Shown: piece by piece, positions 1 to 8,911 of the stretch
How the letters are laid out: each line of letters starts with the position of its first letter
Position numbering within the stretch: the first letter of the stretch is position 1
NCBI RefSeq assembly: GCF_000577335.1
Contig: NZ_CBYL010000033.1
Coordinates: 1 to 39,878, forward strand
DNA from: Faecalispora jeddahensis
GTDB taxonomy: Bacteria > Bacillota > Clostridia > Oscillospirales > Acutalibacteraceae
Direction: 5' to 3'
DNA length: 39,878 nucleotides
Position numbers and translations under genes: made by a program
Notes under the pieces: model-generated
Told to the model about the DNA's origin: nothing
Databases searched by the model: none
What the model saw: only the letters and a program-made list of their open reading frames with translations

Positions 1-40
1 CTTCCCCGGCTTTGGCAGGGGAAGAAATCGTCATTTTCAT
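1..40. repeat. Short intergenic hairpin repeat, copy 1
   Basis: Perfect 7-bp inverted repeat CTTCCCC/GGGGAAG around GGCTTTGGCA, followed by GAAATCGTCATT. The same hairpin and the same GAAATCGTCATT tail recur at 11041-11080, and related hairpins occur at 29034-29068 and 34606-34636. There is no run of T after it on either strand, so it is not a clear terminator. It may be cut by the window edge. Confidence 0.6.
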
Positions 41-98
41 GCAGCTTATTTTTAGTGAATGGACTGTAAAAGGTCCGCACAGATTCGATGCGGCAGAT

Positions 99-119
99 CC
101 GCGGGCAGACTGCCCGCGG
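99..119. repeat. Perfect GC-rich hairpin downstream of carB
   Basis: CCGCGGGCAG and CTGCCCGCGG form a 10-bp perfect palindrome around a single A. It lies past the carB stop on the minus strand but has no T run after it. It could help stop or stabilise the carAB transcript. Function is not shown. Confidence 0.5.
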
Positions 120-126
120 GCAATTT

Positions 127-250
127 ATGAAGAACCTCACGCCGTTATCGGCAGCTTTGCTGCCGATAACGGCTGAGAGAGCCTTGAAACTCGAAGCGGG
201 ATAATAACCCGCAGCTTCTGGAGAGAATGCTTTGAATTCTCGTTATAAGA
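127..250. repeat. 111-bp-family repeat, copy A (diverged)
   Basis: Matches the tandem units at 12181-12519 in order: GAACCTCACGCC, a GGCAGC hairpin, CTTGAAACTCGA, a second hairpin, and TTCTCGTTATAAGAAC. Here the first hairpin is a perfect 15-bp stem (GCCGTTATCGGCAGC, TTT loop). The second pairs GCGGG with CCCGC and the third pairs GAGAAT with ATTCTC. The sequences differ from the other copies but the pairing is kept. The right end overlaps the last codons of carB and supplies its TAA stop within TTATAA. Confidence 0.75.
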
Positions 251-3200
251 ACACGAGGAAGGACGAAACCTTCGTGATATCCACAACAGAAAGGTTCGTA
301 TCCTCTACGTGCTGCACGCAGCGCAGGAATGCGTTTGCGGTGTCCAGCGAGGTCAGGCACGGAATGCCGGCCTCTACCGTGTTGCGGCGGATCAAAAATC
401 CGTCGCGGCGATGTTCCGCACCCTTGGAGGGCGTGTTAATGACAAGATCGATAGTGCCGGAGAGGATCACATCCAGAATATCGGGCGCATCGCCGCCCAC
501 CTTGTTCAGGCGGACATTCGGGATGCCGTTCTCTTTGAGATAGTTGGAGGTTCCCTCGGTGGAATAGATGGTCCAGCCAAGGTCACACAGCCCCTTGGCA
601 ATGGGCAGCGCCTCTTCCTTATCCTGATCCTTTACGGTGATGATCACATTGCCGTTGGTCAGAAGGTGCATGCCCGCGCCCTGGAACGCCTTGATCATGG
701 CTTCCTCAAAGCTTCTGGCGATGCCGAGCACCTCGCCGGTGGATTTCATTTCCGGCCCAAGGTTGACGTCTGCGCCGTACAGCTTTTCAAACGAGAACAC
801 CGGCATCTTGATGGCGATGAGCGCCTTGTTCGGCTGCAGGCCATACTGGTAGCCCATCTGCGGCAATGTTTCGCCGAAGAAGGTGCGCACCGCAAGGTGA
901 ACGATCGGGATGTCCGTAATCTTGCTGATATACGGCACCGTTCTGGAGGAACGGGGATTCGCCTCGATGATATACACCTGCTCATCCTTGACGATGAACT
1001 GGATATTCAAAAGCCCCTTGACTCTCAGTGCAAGCGCAAGCTTTCTGGTGTAGTCCACAATCGTGTCTTCCACCTGCTTTGAAAGGCTCTGCGCCGGGTA
1101 GACCGAGATGCTGTCGCCGGAGTGAACGCCCGCGCGCTCTACGTGCTGCATGATGCCGGGGATGAGGGTGTCAACGCCATCGCAGACCGCGTCGACCTCT
1201 ACCTCAGTGCCCATCAGGTACTTGTCCACCAGAATGGGGTGCTCCTGCGCGATGGTATTGATGATGCCGATCTGCTCGCGAATGTCGTTGTCGTTGTAGG
1301 CAATGTCCATGCCCTGGCCGCCCAAAACGTAGGAGGGGCGCACCAACACCGGGTAGCCCAGCTCGTGAGCCGCGCGCAAAGCCTCATCGCAGGTAAACAC
1401 CATGCGGCCCGCGGCATGCGGAATCCCGCACTTTGCCAGAATCGCGTCGAAGCGCTCGCGGTCCTCCGCCTCGTCGATGCTGTCAAAGCTGGTGCCGAGC
1501 AGCGGAATACCCATTTTCTCAATGGCGCCCGCCAGCTTGATGGCGGTCTGGCCGCCAAACTGAACTACGGCGCCGTCGGGTTTTTCCAGTTCTACAATAT
1601 GCCAAACGTCCTCCGGAGTCAAGGGTTCGAAGTACAGTTTATCGGCAATATCAAAATCTGTGCTGACGGTTTCGGGGTTATTGTTCACAATAATGGTCTC
1701 GAAGCCCAGCTTTTTCAGCGCCCACACACTGTGAACGGAGCAGAAGTCGAACTCGATGCCCTGGCCGATTCGGATGGGGCCGGAGCCGATGACCATGATC
1801 TTTTTTCGGCCGCTTTCGTGGCGCGATTCATTCTCGTCGCCGTAGCTCGAATAGTAGTAAGGCGTTTCGGCTTCGAACTCCGCGGCGCAGGTATCGACCA
1901 TCTTATAAACGGGACGGATGGCCCATTTCTCTTTCAGCCCGCGAATTTCCTCAATGCTGATGCTGGAGAATTTCGCGACGGTTTCATCCAGAAAGCCGAA
2001 CGACTTGGCTTTCAGCAGCAACTCTTTGCTCATCGGCTCGTTGGCAAGGCGCTTTTCCACCGCGATGATGGACTGAAGCTTCTGCAAAAACCAGCGGTCG
2101 ATTTTCGTGACGCTGTGGATTTTCTCCATCGCAAAGCCGCGGCGCAGTGCTTCCGCCACCGCGAACAGACGGCGGTCATCCACCGCGTGGATACGCTCGG
2201 AAACATCCAGATCCGAAAGGCCATCGAGCTCCGCGTCGGTCAGATCATACATGTTCTGCTCCAGGCAGCGGATGGATTTCATCAGGGCCGCCTCAAAGGT
2301 GGGGGCGATACCCATGACTTCGCCGGTCGCCTTCATCTGGGTGCCGAGGCTGCGGCGGGCGTGGACGAATTTATCAAACGGCCATTTCGGGATTTTCACG
2401 ACGCAGTAGTCGAGCGTCGGCTCAAAGCAGGCGTAGGTTTTTTTCGTAATCGCGTTCTGAATCTCGTCGAGCGTATAGCCCAGCGCGATTTTGGAGGCGA
2501 CCTTCGCGATCGGGTAGCCCGTCGCTTTCGAAGCCAGCGCGGAGGAACGGCTGACGCGGGGGTTTACCTCGATAACGCAGTATTCAAAGCTTTCGGGATT
2601 CAGCGCAAACTGTACGTTGCAGCCGCCCTCCACTTTCAGCTCGTTGATGATTGCGATCGACGCGCTGCGCAGCATCTGGATTTCCTTATCCGCCAGCGTC
2701 TGGCAGGGCGCGACGACGATGGAGTCACCGGTGTGAACGCCGACGGGGTCGAAGTTTTCCATATTGCAGACGGTGATGCAGTTGCCGTTGCCGTCGCGAA
2801 TGACCTCGTACTCAATTTCCTTCCAGCCGGAGATACAGCGCTCGATGAGCACCTGATTCACACGGCTGCGGTGCAGGCCCATGGAAGCGATCGCGTGGAG
2901 CTGCTCCTCCGTATAGGCGATGCCGCCGCCGCTGCCGCCGAGCGTATACGCAGGGCGCACCACCACGGGGTAGCCGATGCGCTTTGCGATGAGCAGGCTG
3001 TCTTCCACCGTTTCGGCGATCTCGCTTTCCGCGCAGGGCTGCTGGATGCGGGCCATGGCCTCTTTGAACAGCTCGCGGTCCTCCGCCATGCGGATGGTGT
3101 CGGCATTCGTGCCGATCATGCGGACGTTATGCTCCATCAGAAAGCCGGATTCCTCCAGCTCCACTGCAAGATTCAGCGCATTCTGGCCGCCGAGGGTCGG

Positions 3201-3461
3201 CAGGACGCTGTCGGGCCGTTCCTTCAGGATCACCTTTTTCAGCGTGTCGATCGTCAGGGGCTCGATATACACCTTGTCGGCGATCTCGCCGTCCGTCATG
3301 ATCGTCGCCGGGTTGGAGTTGACGAGGATGACCTCGACGCCTTCCTCACGCAGCGCGCGGCAGGCCTGCGTGCCCGCATAGTCGAACTCGGCGGCCTGGC
3401 CGATGACGATCGGGCCGGAGCCGATGATCAATACCTTCTGAATGCTGTCAAGCTTACTCAT
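243..3461 (-). CDS. carB: Carbamoyl-phosphate synthase large subunit
   Basis: CarB (1072 aa, normal for the family) makes carbamoyl phosphate from bicarbonate, two ATP and the ammonia channelled from CarA; the product feeds arginine and pyrimidine synthesis in the cytosol. The two duplicated ATP-grasp halves are clear: each begins with a VxGSGPxxIGQxxEFD motif (near residues 12 and 555). An oligomerisation region lies between them and an MGS-like allosteric domain covers about the last 135 residues. The ATG follows a strong GGGAGGGGG ribosome site and overlaps the carA stop by 4 nt (ATGA), so the two are translationally coupled. The final residues (about SSFLVFL) and the TAA lie in or next to repeat copy A, so the natural C terminus may have been replaced by repeat sequence. 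Identification is very secure. Confidence 0.98.
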   Translation of the reverse strand: MSKLDSIQKVLIIGSGPIVIGQAAEFDYAGTQACRALREEGVEVILVNSNPATIMTDGEIADKVYIEPLTIDTLKKVILKERPDSVLPTLGGQNALNLAVELEESGFLMEHNVRMIGTNADTIRMAEDRELFKEAMARIQQPCAESEIAETVEDSLLIAKRIGYPVVVRPAYTLGGSGGGIAYTEEQLHAIASMGLHRSRVNQVLIERCISGWKEIEYEVIRDGNGNCITVCNMENFDPVGVHTGDSIVVAPCQTLADKEIQMLRSASIAIINELKVEGGCNVQFALNPESFEYCVIEVNPRVSRSSALASKATGYPIAKVASKIALGYTLDEIQNAITKKTYACFEPTLDYCVVKIPKWPFDKFVHARRSLGTQMKATGEVMGIAPTFEAALMKSIRCLEQNMYDLTDAELDGLSDLDVSERIHAVDDRRLFAVAEALRRGFAMEKIHSVTKIDRWFLQKLQSIIAVEKRLANEPMSKELLLKAKSFGFLDETVAKFSSISIEEIRGLKEKWAIRPVYKMVDTCAAEFEAETPYYYSSYGDENESRHESGRKKIMVIGSGPIRIGQGIEFDFCSVHSVWALKKLGFETIIVNNNPETVSTDFDIADKLYFEPLTPEDVWHIVELEKPDGAVVQFGGQTAIKLAGAIEKMGIPLLGTSFDSIDEAEDRERFDAILAKCGIPHAAGRMVFTCDEALRAAHELGYPVLVRPSYVLGGQGMDIAYNDNDIREQIGIINTIAQEHPILVDKYLMGTEVEVDAVCDGVDTLIPGIMQHVERAGVHSGDSISVYPAQSLSKQVEDTIVDYTRKLALALRVKGLLNIQFIVKDEQVYIIEANPRSSRTVPYISKITDIPIVHLAVRTFFGETLPQMGYQYGLQPNKALIAIKMPVFSFEKLYGADVNLGPEMKSTGEVLGIARSFEEAMIKAFQGAGMHLLTNGNVIITVKDQDKEEALPIAKGLCDLGWTIYSTEGTSNYLKENGIPNVRLNKVGGDAPDILDVILSGTIDLVINTPSKGAEHRRDGFLIRRNTVEAGIPCLTSLDTANAFLRCVQHVEDTNLSVVDITKVSSFLVFL

Positions 3462-4534
3462 ACGCGGCCCCCTCCCATCAAATCCATAAATCTGTCGAAC
3501 AAAAAGCCTGTGTCGAGCGGGCCAGAGCAGGCCTCCGGATGGAACTGCACGGAGAACACGCGGCCGTTTTTATAATCTAGGCCCTCTACGCTCTGGTCGT
3601 TCATGCTGACATAGCTGACCTCTGCAATAGAAGAGTCGATGGTACCTGCATCCACCACATAGCCGTGGTTCTGCGAGGTAATGTACACACGATTTGTTTT
3701 CAGTTCTTTCACCGGGTGATTGATGCCGCGGTGGCCGTACTTGAGCTTGTACGTATTCGCGCCCTGCGAAAGCGCCATCAGCTGGTGCCCCATACAGATG
3801 GCGAAGGTGGGGATACCGCTCTGGTAAACGCGCTTCAGCTCCGCAATTTCTTTTACGCAGGCCTGCGGGTCCCCGGGGCCGTTCGAGAGCATGACCCCGT
3901 CCGGGTTCCACGCCTTGATCTCTTCAAACGGCGTGTCGTTCGGGAAGCGGCGCACCGTACAGCCGCGGCGGGTGAGCGAACGAATGATATTCTCTTTGGT
4001 ACCGTAATCGAGCAGCGCCACCTTGACCGAACCGTTGCCGTAATCGCGCGGCTTGCGGATGCTGACCTGCGAAACGCCGTTCGGCACAACGTGCGCGGCG
4101 ATTTTGCGCTTCATTTCGTCACGGTCAATCTGATCGCCGAAGCAGAGCATCCCGCGCATCGTGCCGGACTCCCGCAGGCAGCGGGTGAGCGCACGGGTGT
4201 CGATCCCGCTGATTCCGGGGATCCGGTTGTTTTTCAGGTATCCGTCCAGGTCGATGTCACAGCGAAAATTGCTGGCAATCCCGGAAACGGAGTGAACGAT
4301 AAATGCTTCCACCCAGGGGTGATCGGCTTCCGCGTCCTCATAGCAGATTCCGTAGTTTCCGATCATGGGGTAAGTCATCACAACGCCCTGGCCTGCATAG
4401 CTGGGGTCTGTAAGCAGTTCGGTGTACCCGCACATGGCGCTGTTGAACACTACCTCGCACAGCACATCGCGGGGCTCGCCAAAGCCCTGACCCTCAAAGG
4501 TCATCCCGTTTTCCAATAGTAATAATGCTTTCAC
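3458..4534 (-). CDS. carA: Carbamoyl-phosphate synthase small (glutaminase) subunit
   Basis: CarA (358 aa from this start) hydrolyses glutamine and passes ammonia to CarB. An N-terminal small-chain domain (about 1-130) precedes a class I glutamine amidotransferase domain. The nucleophile is Cys247 in FAICMGHQLMA, and the His-Glu pair is in VQFHPEA. The open frame extends upstream to 4732, but those 66 residues are GC-rich and unlike the family. The GTG at 4534 gives the expected N terminus (MKALLLLENG) and follows GGTGG at a suitable distance. It lies 217 nt below dapL behind a leader with two perfect hairpins, and is coupled to carB. GlnA, encoded a few genes upstream, makes its substrate. 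Confidence 0.97.
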   Translation of the reverse strand: MKALLLLENGMTFEGQGFGEPRDVLCEVVFNSAMCGYTELLTDPSYAGQGVVMTYPMIGNYGICYEDAEADHPWVEAFIVHSVSGIASNFRCDIDLDGYLKNNRIPGISGIDTRALTRCLRESGTMRGMLCFGDQIDRDEMKRKIAAHVVPNGVSQVSIRKPRDYGNGSVKVALLDYGTKENIIRSLTRRGCTVRRFPNDTPFEEIKAWNPDGVMLSNGPGDPQACVKEIAELKRVYQSGIPTFAICMGHQLMALSQGANTYKLKYGHRGINHPVKELKTNRVYITSQNHGYVVDAGTIDSSIAEVSYVSMNDQSVEGLDYKNGRVFSVQFHPEACSGPLDTGFLFDRFMDLMGGGRV

Positions 4535-4574
4535 GCTATAACCACCATTTCTTCGCGCCGCTGATTTACGGTCA

Positions 4575-4600
4575 CTGCGGCAGCGCGCGACATGCCGCAG
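4575..4600 (-). promoter_or_regulatory. Hairpin in the carA leader (promoter-proximal to the start)
   Basis: CTGCGGCA and TGCCGCAG form a perfect 8-bp stem with a 10-nt loop, about 40 nt upstream of the carA GTG. It would form in the carAB mRNA. I see no PyrR-binding sequence and no T run, so its regulatory role is unproven. Confidence 0.35.
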
Positions 4601-4671
4601 CACGGGGAAAGGTCCCGGCTGATTGTCGGCGGCCAAACCCCGCCGGTAAGCCCTGCTGCCAGAGCCTGCTC

Positions 4672-4692
4672 TTTGGCTGCCAGGCAGCCAAA
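4672..4692 (-). promoter_or_regulatory. Perfect hairpin between dapL and carA
   Basis: TTTGGCTGCC and GGCAGCCAAA are perfectly paired around one nucleotide. It lies 60 nt beyond the dapL stop. On the minus strand there is no T run after it, so it is not a textbook terminator. It could be an mRNA processing or stabilising hairpin, or part of a carA leader. Confidence 0.35.
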
Positions 4693-4751
4693 AGATCGGG
4701 CGGATCCGGCGGCAGGGCCGCTGTTTCGTCAATTGGAAAATTCAGGCTTCA

Positions 4752-5972
4752 TCAGGCTTTGAAAGACTCGATGATTCTTGCCACAGCCTTTTCCGTATTC
4801 TCTTTCGTGTTAAAGGAGGTCAGGCGGAAATATCCCTCTCCGGCAAGGCCGAAGCCGGAACCCGGAGTACCGACCACGCCGGTTTTTTGCAGCAGCAGGT
4901 CGAAGAATTCCCAAGCGGTGAGTCCGCCCGGCGTCTTGAGCCAGATGTACGGGGAATCCACTCCGCCGTATACCTCGAACCCGGCAGCGGCCAGGCCCTC
5001 ACGAATGATCTTCGCATTGTTCTGGTAATAAGTGATATTCTCGCGGATCTGCTTTGCGCCCTCTTCGGAATACACAGCCTCTGCCGCGCGCTGGATCACA
5101 TAGGGAACGCCGTTCATCTTGGTGGACTGGCGGCGGCTCCACAGGCGGTTGAGGGATACGCCGTCGAACTCGAGCTGCTTCGGCACTACGGTAAACGCGC
5201 AGCGGGTGCCGGTAAAGCCCGCGGTCTTGGAGAAGCTGCGGAATTCGATCGCGCAGGTCTTTGCGCCCTCAATCTCATAAATGCTGTGCGGCATATCGGG
5301 AGTGGTGATGAACGCCTCATACGCGGCATCGAAAAGGATGAGCGACTTGTTTTCGTTGGCGTAATCCACCCATCTGCTCAGCTCTTCCTTGCTGATGCCC
5401 ACGCCGGACGGGTTATTCGGGAAGCACAGGTAGATCAGATCTACCGGCTCCTTGGGCAGGTCGGGCAGGAAATTCTTCTCCTTTACGCAGGGCATGTACA
5501 CGATGCGGCTCCAGCCCTTGCCCTCCACGTATTCACCGGCACGGCCGGCCATGACGTTGGTGTCTACATACACGGGATACACCGGATCGCACACGGCCAC
5601 AACGTTGTCCTGGCCAAAAATGTCGCCGATGTTGCCGGTGTCGCACTTTGCGCCGTCGCTGACGAAAATCTCGTCAATGTCGATATCGACGCCGCGCTTT
5701 TTAAAATCGTTATCTGCAATCGCCTGGCGCAGGAATTCATAGCCGCATTCCGGGCCGTAGCCGCGGAAGGTTTCCATCTTGCCCATCTCGTCGGAGGCCT
5801 TCTTCATGGCATCTACCACTGCCTGCGGCAGCGGGAGCGTCACGTCGCCGATTCCAAGGCGGATGATCGGGCGGTCGGGATTGTTCTTCACAAACTCATT
5901 CACTCTCTTCGCAATATCCACAAAGAGGTAACTGGGGGGAAGTTTGACAAAATTTGAATTAACCTTCAGCAT
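4752..5972 (-). CDS. dapL: LL-diaminopimelate aminotransferase
   Basis: DapL (406 aa, full length) converts tetrahydrodipicolinate directly to LL-diaminopimelate with glutamate as amino donor, bypassing the succinyl or acetyl route. It is a PLP-dependent fold-type I aminotransferase. The PLP lysine is K249 in [13 protein letters not shown]; the conserved FPNNPSGVG and the N-terminal [10 protein letters not shown] region are characteristic of DapL rather than other aspartate-type aminotransferases. The ATG follows AAAGGAG. It sits 43 nt downstream of dapF, which uses its product, so the two very likely form one transcript. Confidence 0.96.
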   Translation of the reverse strand: MLKVNSNFVKLPPSYLFVDIAKRVNEFVKNNPDRPIIRLGIGDVTLPLPQAVVDAMKKASDEMGKMETFRGYGPECGYEFLRQAIADNDFKKRGVDIDIDEIFVSDGAKCDTGNIGDIFGQDNVVAVCDPVYPVYVDTNVMAGRAGEYVEGKGWSRIVYMPCVKEKNFLPDLPKEPVDLIYLCFPNNPSGVGISKEELSRWVDYANENKSLILFDAAYEAFITTPDMPHSIYEIEGAKTCAIEFRSFSKTAGFTGTRCAFTVVPKQLEFDGVSLNRLWSRRQSTKMNGVPYVIQRAAEAVYSEEGAKQIRENITYYQNNAKIIREGLAAAGFEVYGGVDSPYIWLKTPGGLTAWEFFDLLLQKTGVVGTPGSGFGLAGEGYFRLTSFNTKENTEKAVARIIESFKA

Positions 5973-6015
5973 AGTACAATCTCCTTTATTTTATCGATCT
6001 ATCACAGGGGCAGTC

Positions 6016-6849
6016 TCAATCGATCTGCCCGTCGAATACAAATTCTGCGGGGCCCTGCATAAAGACCTCGTCGGTCTCCTCATCCCATCGAATGTTCAGG
6101 TCGCCGCCCTTGAGGTGCACGAGCACCTGCCGGCCGGTTTTGCCGCCCAGAGCGCAGGCAACCGCCACGGCGCAAGCGCCGGTACCGCAGGCCCAGGTTT
6201 CACCGGAGCCGCGCTCCCAAACGCGCATTTTCACCTCGTTCTCGCCGATCATCTGCACGAACTCCGTGTTGACGCGCTGCGGGAACATGTGATGGAACTC
6301 GAACGAAGGGCCGATGGAAGAGAGCGGGATGGCATCCACATCGTCCACAAAGACAACGCAGTGGGGGTTGCCCATCGAAACGCAGGTGACGCGGTATTCC
6401 TTGCCCGCGATCTCCACCGGGTGATCAATCACCTGCTCGGTCTCAAACAGCGTGGGGATTTTCGGCGCGGAAAGCTCCGGCTTGCCCATGTTGACCGTGA
6501 CGCTGGTCACGTGGTCGTTTTCGTCCACCGTTAAAAACAGCGTCTTTACCCCGCTCTGGGTGTCCACCGTAAGGGTCTTTTTCTTCGCGATGCCCCGCTC
6601 GTAGGCATACTTGCCCACACAGCGGATGCCGTTGCCGCACATCATGGCGCGGGAACCATCCGCATTGTAAATATCCATAGAGCAGTCCGCTTTATCGCTG
6701 GGGCCGATCAGGATGATCCCGTCGGAACCAACCCCAAAATGCCTGTCGCTGAGCCGGATCGACAGCGCGGCCGGGTCCGTTACAGGCTCTTCAAAACAAT
6801 TGAAATACAAATAGTCATTGCCGATGCCGTGCATCTTTGTAAATTTCAA
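6016..6849 (-). CDS. dapF: Diaminopimelate epimerase
   Basis: DapF (277 aa) interconverts LL- and meso-diaminopimelate without cofactor, using two cysteines. Both are present: Cys71 in MMCGNGIRC and Cys221 in ACGTGACA. The open frame can be read from a TTG at 6867, but that reading would translate the ribosome site AAGGAGGAG itself. The TTG at 6849 has correct spacing and gives the family N terminus MKFTKMHGIGNDY, so I chose it. The gene lies between the ANTAR regulator and dapL on the same strand. With DapL it completes the last steps to meso-diaminopimelate for peptidoglycan and lysine. Confidence 0.95.
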   Translation of the reverse strand: MKFTKMHGIGNDYLYFNCFEEPVTDPAALSIRLSDRHFGVGSDGIILIGPSDKADCSMDIYNADGSRAMMCGNGIRCVGKYAYERGIAKKKTLTVDTQSGVKTLFLTVDENDHVTSVTVNMGKPELSAPKIPTLFETEQVIDHPVEIAGKEYRVTCVSMGNPHCVVFVDDVDAIPLSSIGPSFEFHHMFPQRVNTEFVQMIGENEVKMRVWERGSGETWACGTGACAVAVACALGGKTGRQVLVHLKGGDLNIRWDEETDEVFMQGPAEFVFDGQID

Positions 6850-6909
6850 ACCATACTCCTCCTTCAAAAATCCATCTTATCAAACACGGATTCCCGCATA
6901 AGGTCTGCG

Positions 6910-7440
6910 CTAGAACATCTCCAGCACGATGGCCGCGATCTCGATCAGGCGTTTGCCGGTATCCATGCTCTTTTTTTGCAGAAAACGGTGCGCCTGCGCC
7001 TCCGTAAAATAATTGCGCTCCATCAAAAGCTGCTTGGCGCGCTGAAGAAGCTCCTTTTGCTCCTCCTCAAAATTCCTGCGGGCCGGAATTCCCGGTTCCG
7101 CCAGATTGAGGAACATATTGACCGACGCGGTCAAATCCGGTTTGTTCAGCGGCGTCATCAGACAGGCCGAATCCAAGTCTGCGGCCATCTCTGCCTGGTG
7201 GGGCTTTATGATAAACAAAAAATCATAATTGGGGGCCATCTGCGGAAGGTCCCACGCCGTGACGTCCTGCAGGTCCAGAGTACACACCACAACTCCGCCG
7301 CGATAGTGGTAGCTGGTCATTTCCAGCAGCTGAGCGCCGGTTGTGCAAAGGCCGTACACCAGCACGCCGTCGGTTTTCAGCACTGCGCCGATCCGCCGGG
7401 CAGAATCCTTATTTGAATTTGCAACGATCACACTGCCCAT
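6910..7440 (-). CDS. ANTAR-domain antitermination regulator next to glnA
   Basis: 176-aa regulator. The N-terminal two-thirds resembles a receiver-like domain of the AmiR/NasR type but lacks an obvious phosphorylatable Asp cluster. The last 50 residues (about 122-172) fit the ANTAR RNA-binding domain: a coiled region EEEQKELLQRAKQLLMER, then a helical bundle with FTEAQAHRFLQKKS. ANTAR proteins bind dual-hairpin RNAs and prevent intrinsic termination. It lies 45 nt downstream of glnA, whose leader contains an intrinsic terminator, so GlnA expression is the likely target; clostridial glnA neighbours of this type have been called GlnR. The input signal is not visible. The ATG is preceded by GGGGGTG. 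Confidence 0.88.
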   Translation of the reverse strand: MGSVIVANSNKDSARRIGAVLKTDGVLVYGLCTTGAQLLEMTSYHYRGGVVVCTLDLQDVTAWDLPQMAPNYDFLFIIKPHQAEMAADLDSACLMTPLNKPDLTASVNMFLNLAEPGIPARRNFEEEQKELLQRAKQLLMERNYFTEAQAHRFLQKKSMDTGKRLIEIAAIVLEMF

Positions 7441-7485
7441 TCATGGTCACACCCCCGTCGCAGAATCTCAGCCTTTTGCCGGCTC

Positions 7486-8820
7486 TCAGAATTTTTCGAG
7501 ATATTCCTCCAGCTCCCATTGGGTCACCGTGCTGTTAAAACGGTTCCATTCCTGTTCCTTGGCCTCGATGTATTTCTGATACACATGGCTGCCCAGAACC
7601 TCGCGCAAGAACGGATCCCGTTTCAGTTCCTGAACAGCTTCCATCAAATTGGAGGGAAGGCTGTCGATTTCTTTTTCCTGCCGCTCGTCGGGCGTCATAT
7701 CGTAAATATTGGAGCCGACCGACGCGGGCGGCATCAGCTCCTCGCGGATTCCCTCCAGCCCCGCGGCCAGAAGCACCGCCATCTGCAGGTACGGGTTCGC
7801 CGCAAGATCGGGATTTCTCAGCTCCACGCGGGTGCCGACGCCCCGTGCACTTGGCACGCGCACCAGCGCGCTGCGGTTGCCGGTCGTCCACGCGATGTAG
7901 CGGGGCGCCTCGTAGCCGGTCACCAGGCGCTTATACGAATTCACCAGAGGATTGGTGAACGGGCAGATTCCCTTGATATGGCGGATCACACCGGCGATAA
8001 AGTGGTACGCAAGCCGGCTCAGTCCGGTTTCGCTTTCCGGATCGTAAAACACGTTCTCCCCGCCCTTGAACAGCGAGATGTTCGTGTGCAGGCCCGAGCC
8101 CGCCTGCCCGGAAAGGGGCTTCGGCATAAACGACGCGCACAGGCCGTGGGCGTTCGCCACGTTCTTGACGACCATCTTGAACGTCATCATCTGGTCGGCG
8201 GAGCACAGTGCCTCCTGATATTTAAAGTCGATCTCGTGCTGCGCCGTGGCAAGTTCGTGGTGGGCGGCTTCCACCCCGCAGCCCATTTCCTCCATCGTCA
8301 TGCAGATGTCGCGGCGGGCGCTTTCGCCCAAATCCGCGGGGCCAAGATCGAAATACCCGGCGGTGTCGTGCGTTACGGTGGTGGGGTGCCCAAATTCATC
8401 CGTATTGAACAAGAAGAACTCGCACTCGAATCCCACATTCAGGGTAAAGCCCATCTCGGCGGCATCCTTCAGCGCCTTTTTCAGAATATAACGGGGGTCC
8501 CCTTCAAACGGGGTTCCGTCCGGCTTATAAACGTCGCAGATGAGCCGGGCGGTTTTGCCGCCGATCTGCCGGCTCCAGGGCAGGATCAGGAAGGTATCCA
8601 GATCCGGGTGGAGATACATGTCGGATTCCTCGATGCGGACAAACCCCTCGATAGAGGAACCATCGAACATACACTGGTTATCCAGGGCTTCTTCAATTTT
8701 CCCGCTGGTGATGACCACGTTTTTGATCGCGCCGAACATATCGGTGAACTGTAAACGGATAAAACGGACGTTATTCTGCTGGATCAGTTCCAGAATATCC
8801 GCTTTGGTATACCTGCTCAA
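7486..8820 (-). CDS. glnA: Glutamine synthetase, type I
   Basis: GlnA (444 aa) makes glutamine from glutamate, ammonia and ATP. Its length fits the Gram-positive GSI-alpha type, which is feedback-inhibited rather than adenylylated. Visible motifs are FDGSSIEGF near the N terminus, the ATP-binding segment KPLSGQAGSGLHTNIS, and NSYKRLVTGYEAP. The start is TTG, chosen because it follows AAGGAGG by 9 nt and gives a normal N terminus. It is the first gene behind a consensus promoter and a leader terminator, with the ANTAR regulator next. Confidence 0.97.
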   Translation of the reverse strand: MSRYTKADILELIQQNNVRFIRLQFTDMFGAIKNVVITSGKIEEALDNQCMFDGSSIEGFVRIEESDMYLHPDLDTFLILPWSRQIGGKTARLICDVYKPDGTPFEGDPRYILKKALKDAAEMGFTLNVGFECEFFLFNTDEFGHPTTVTHDTAGYFDLGPADLGESARRDICMTMEEMGCGVEAAHHELATAQHEIDFKYQEALCSADQMMTFKMVVKNVANAHGLCASFMPKPLSGQAGSGLHTNISLFKGGENVFYDPESETGLSRLAYHFIAGVIRHIKGICPFTNPLVNSYKRLVTGYEAPRYIAWTTGNRSALVRVPSARGVGTRVELRNPDLAANPYLQMAVLLAAGLEGIREELMPPASVGSNIYDMTPDERQEKEIDSLPSNLMEAVQELKRDPFLREVLGSHVYQKYIEAKEQEWNRFNSTVTQWELEEYLEKF

Positions 8821-8835
8821 ACACCTCTACCTCCT

Positions 8836-8883
8836 TAAAAATAAAAACAGCAAGGCCGCTCTTTGTCAGAACCTCCTTGCTGT
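8836..8883 (-). terminator. Intrinsic terminator in the glnA leader (attenuator)
   Basis: ACAGCAAGG (8883-8875) pairs perfectly with CCTTGCTGT (8855-8847). A smaller 5-bp stem (GTTCT/AGAGC, one wobble) can form in the loop. TTTTTATTTTT follows on the minus strand, and the AAGGAGG ribosome site starts straight after. Its place between promoter and start codon marks it as an attenuator. By eye I could not fit a canonical ANTAR pair of hexaloop hairpins; an upstream stem TCATA/TATGA with a 5-nt loop is the nearest candidate. Confidence 0.85.
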
Positions 8884-8911
8884 CATAGAATTTATGAATA
8901 ATATCGTATAT

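Noticed and set aside
1122-3575. 817-codon plus-strand open frame opposite carB
   Set aside because: It lies wholly antisense to carB, has no ribosome site or family features, and reflects GC-rich codon bias. The same applies to 9451-11004 opposite eno and 7519-8754 opposite glnA.
4535-4732. 66-codon N-terminal extension of carA
   Set aside because: It is rich in Arg and Pro, unlike the family, and lacks a ribosome site; the GTG at 4534 gives the normal N terminus.
6850-6909. Lysine riboswitch before dapF
   Set aside because: The gap is only 60 nt and holds just a ribosome site; there is no room for the aptamer.
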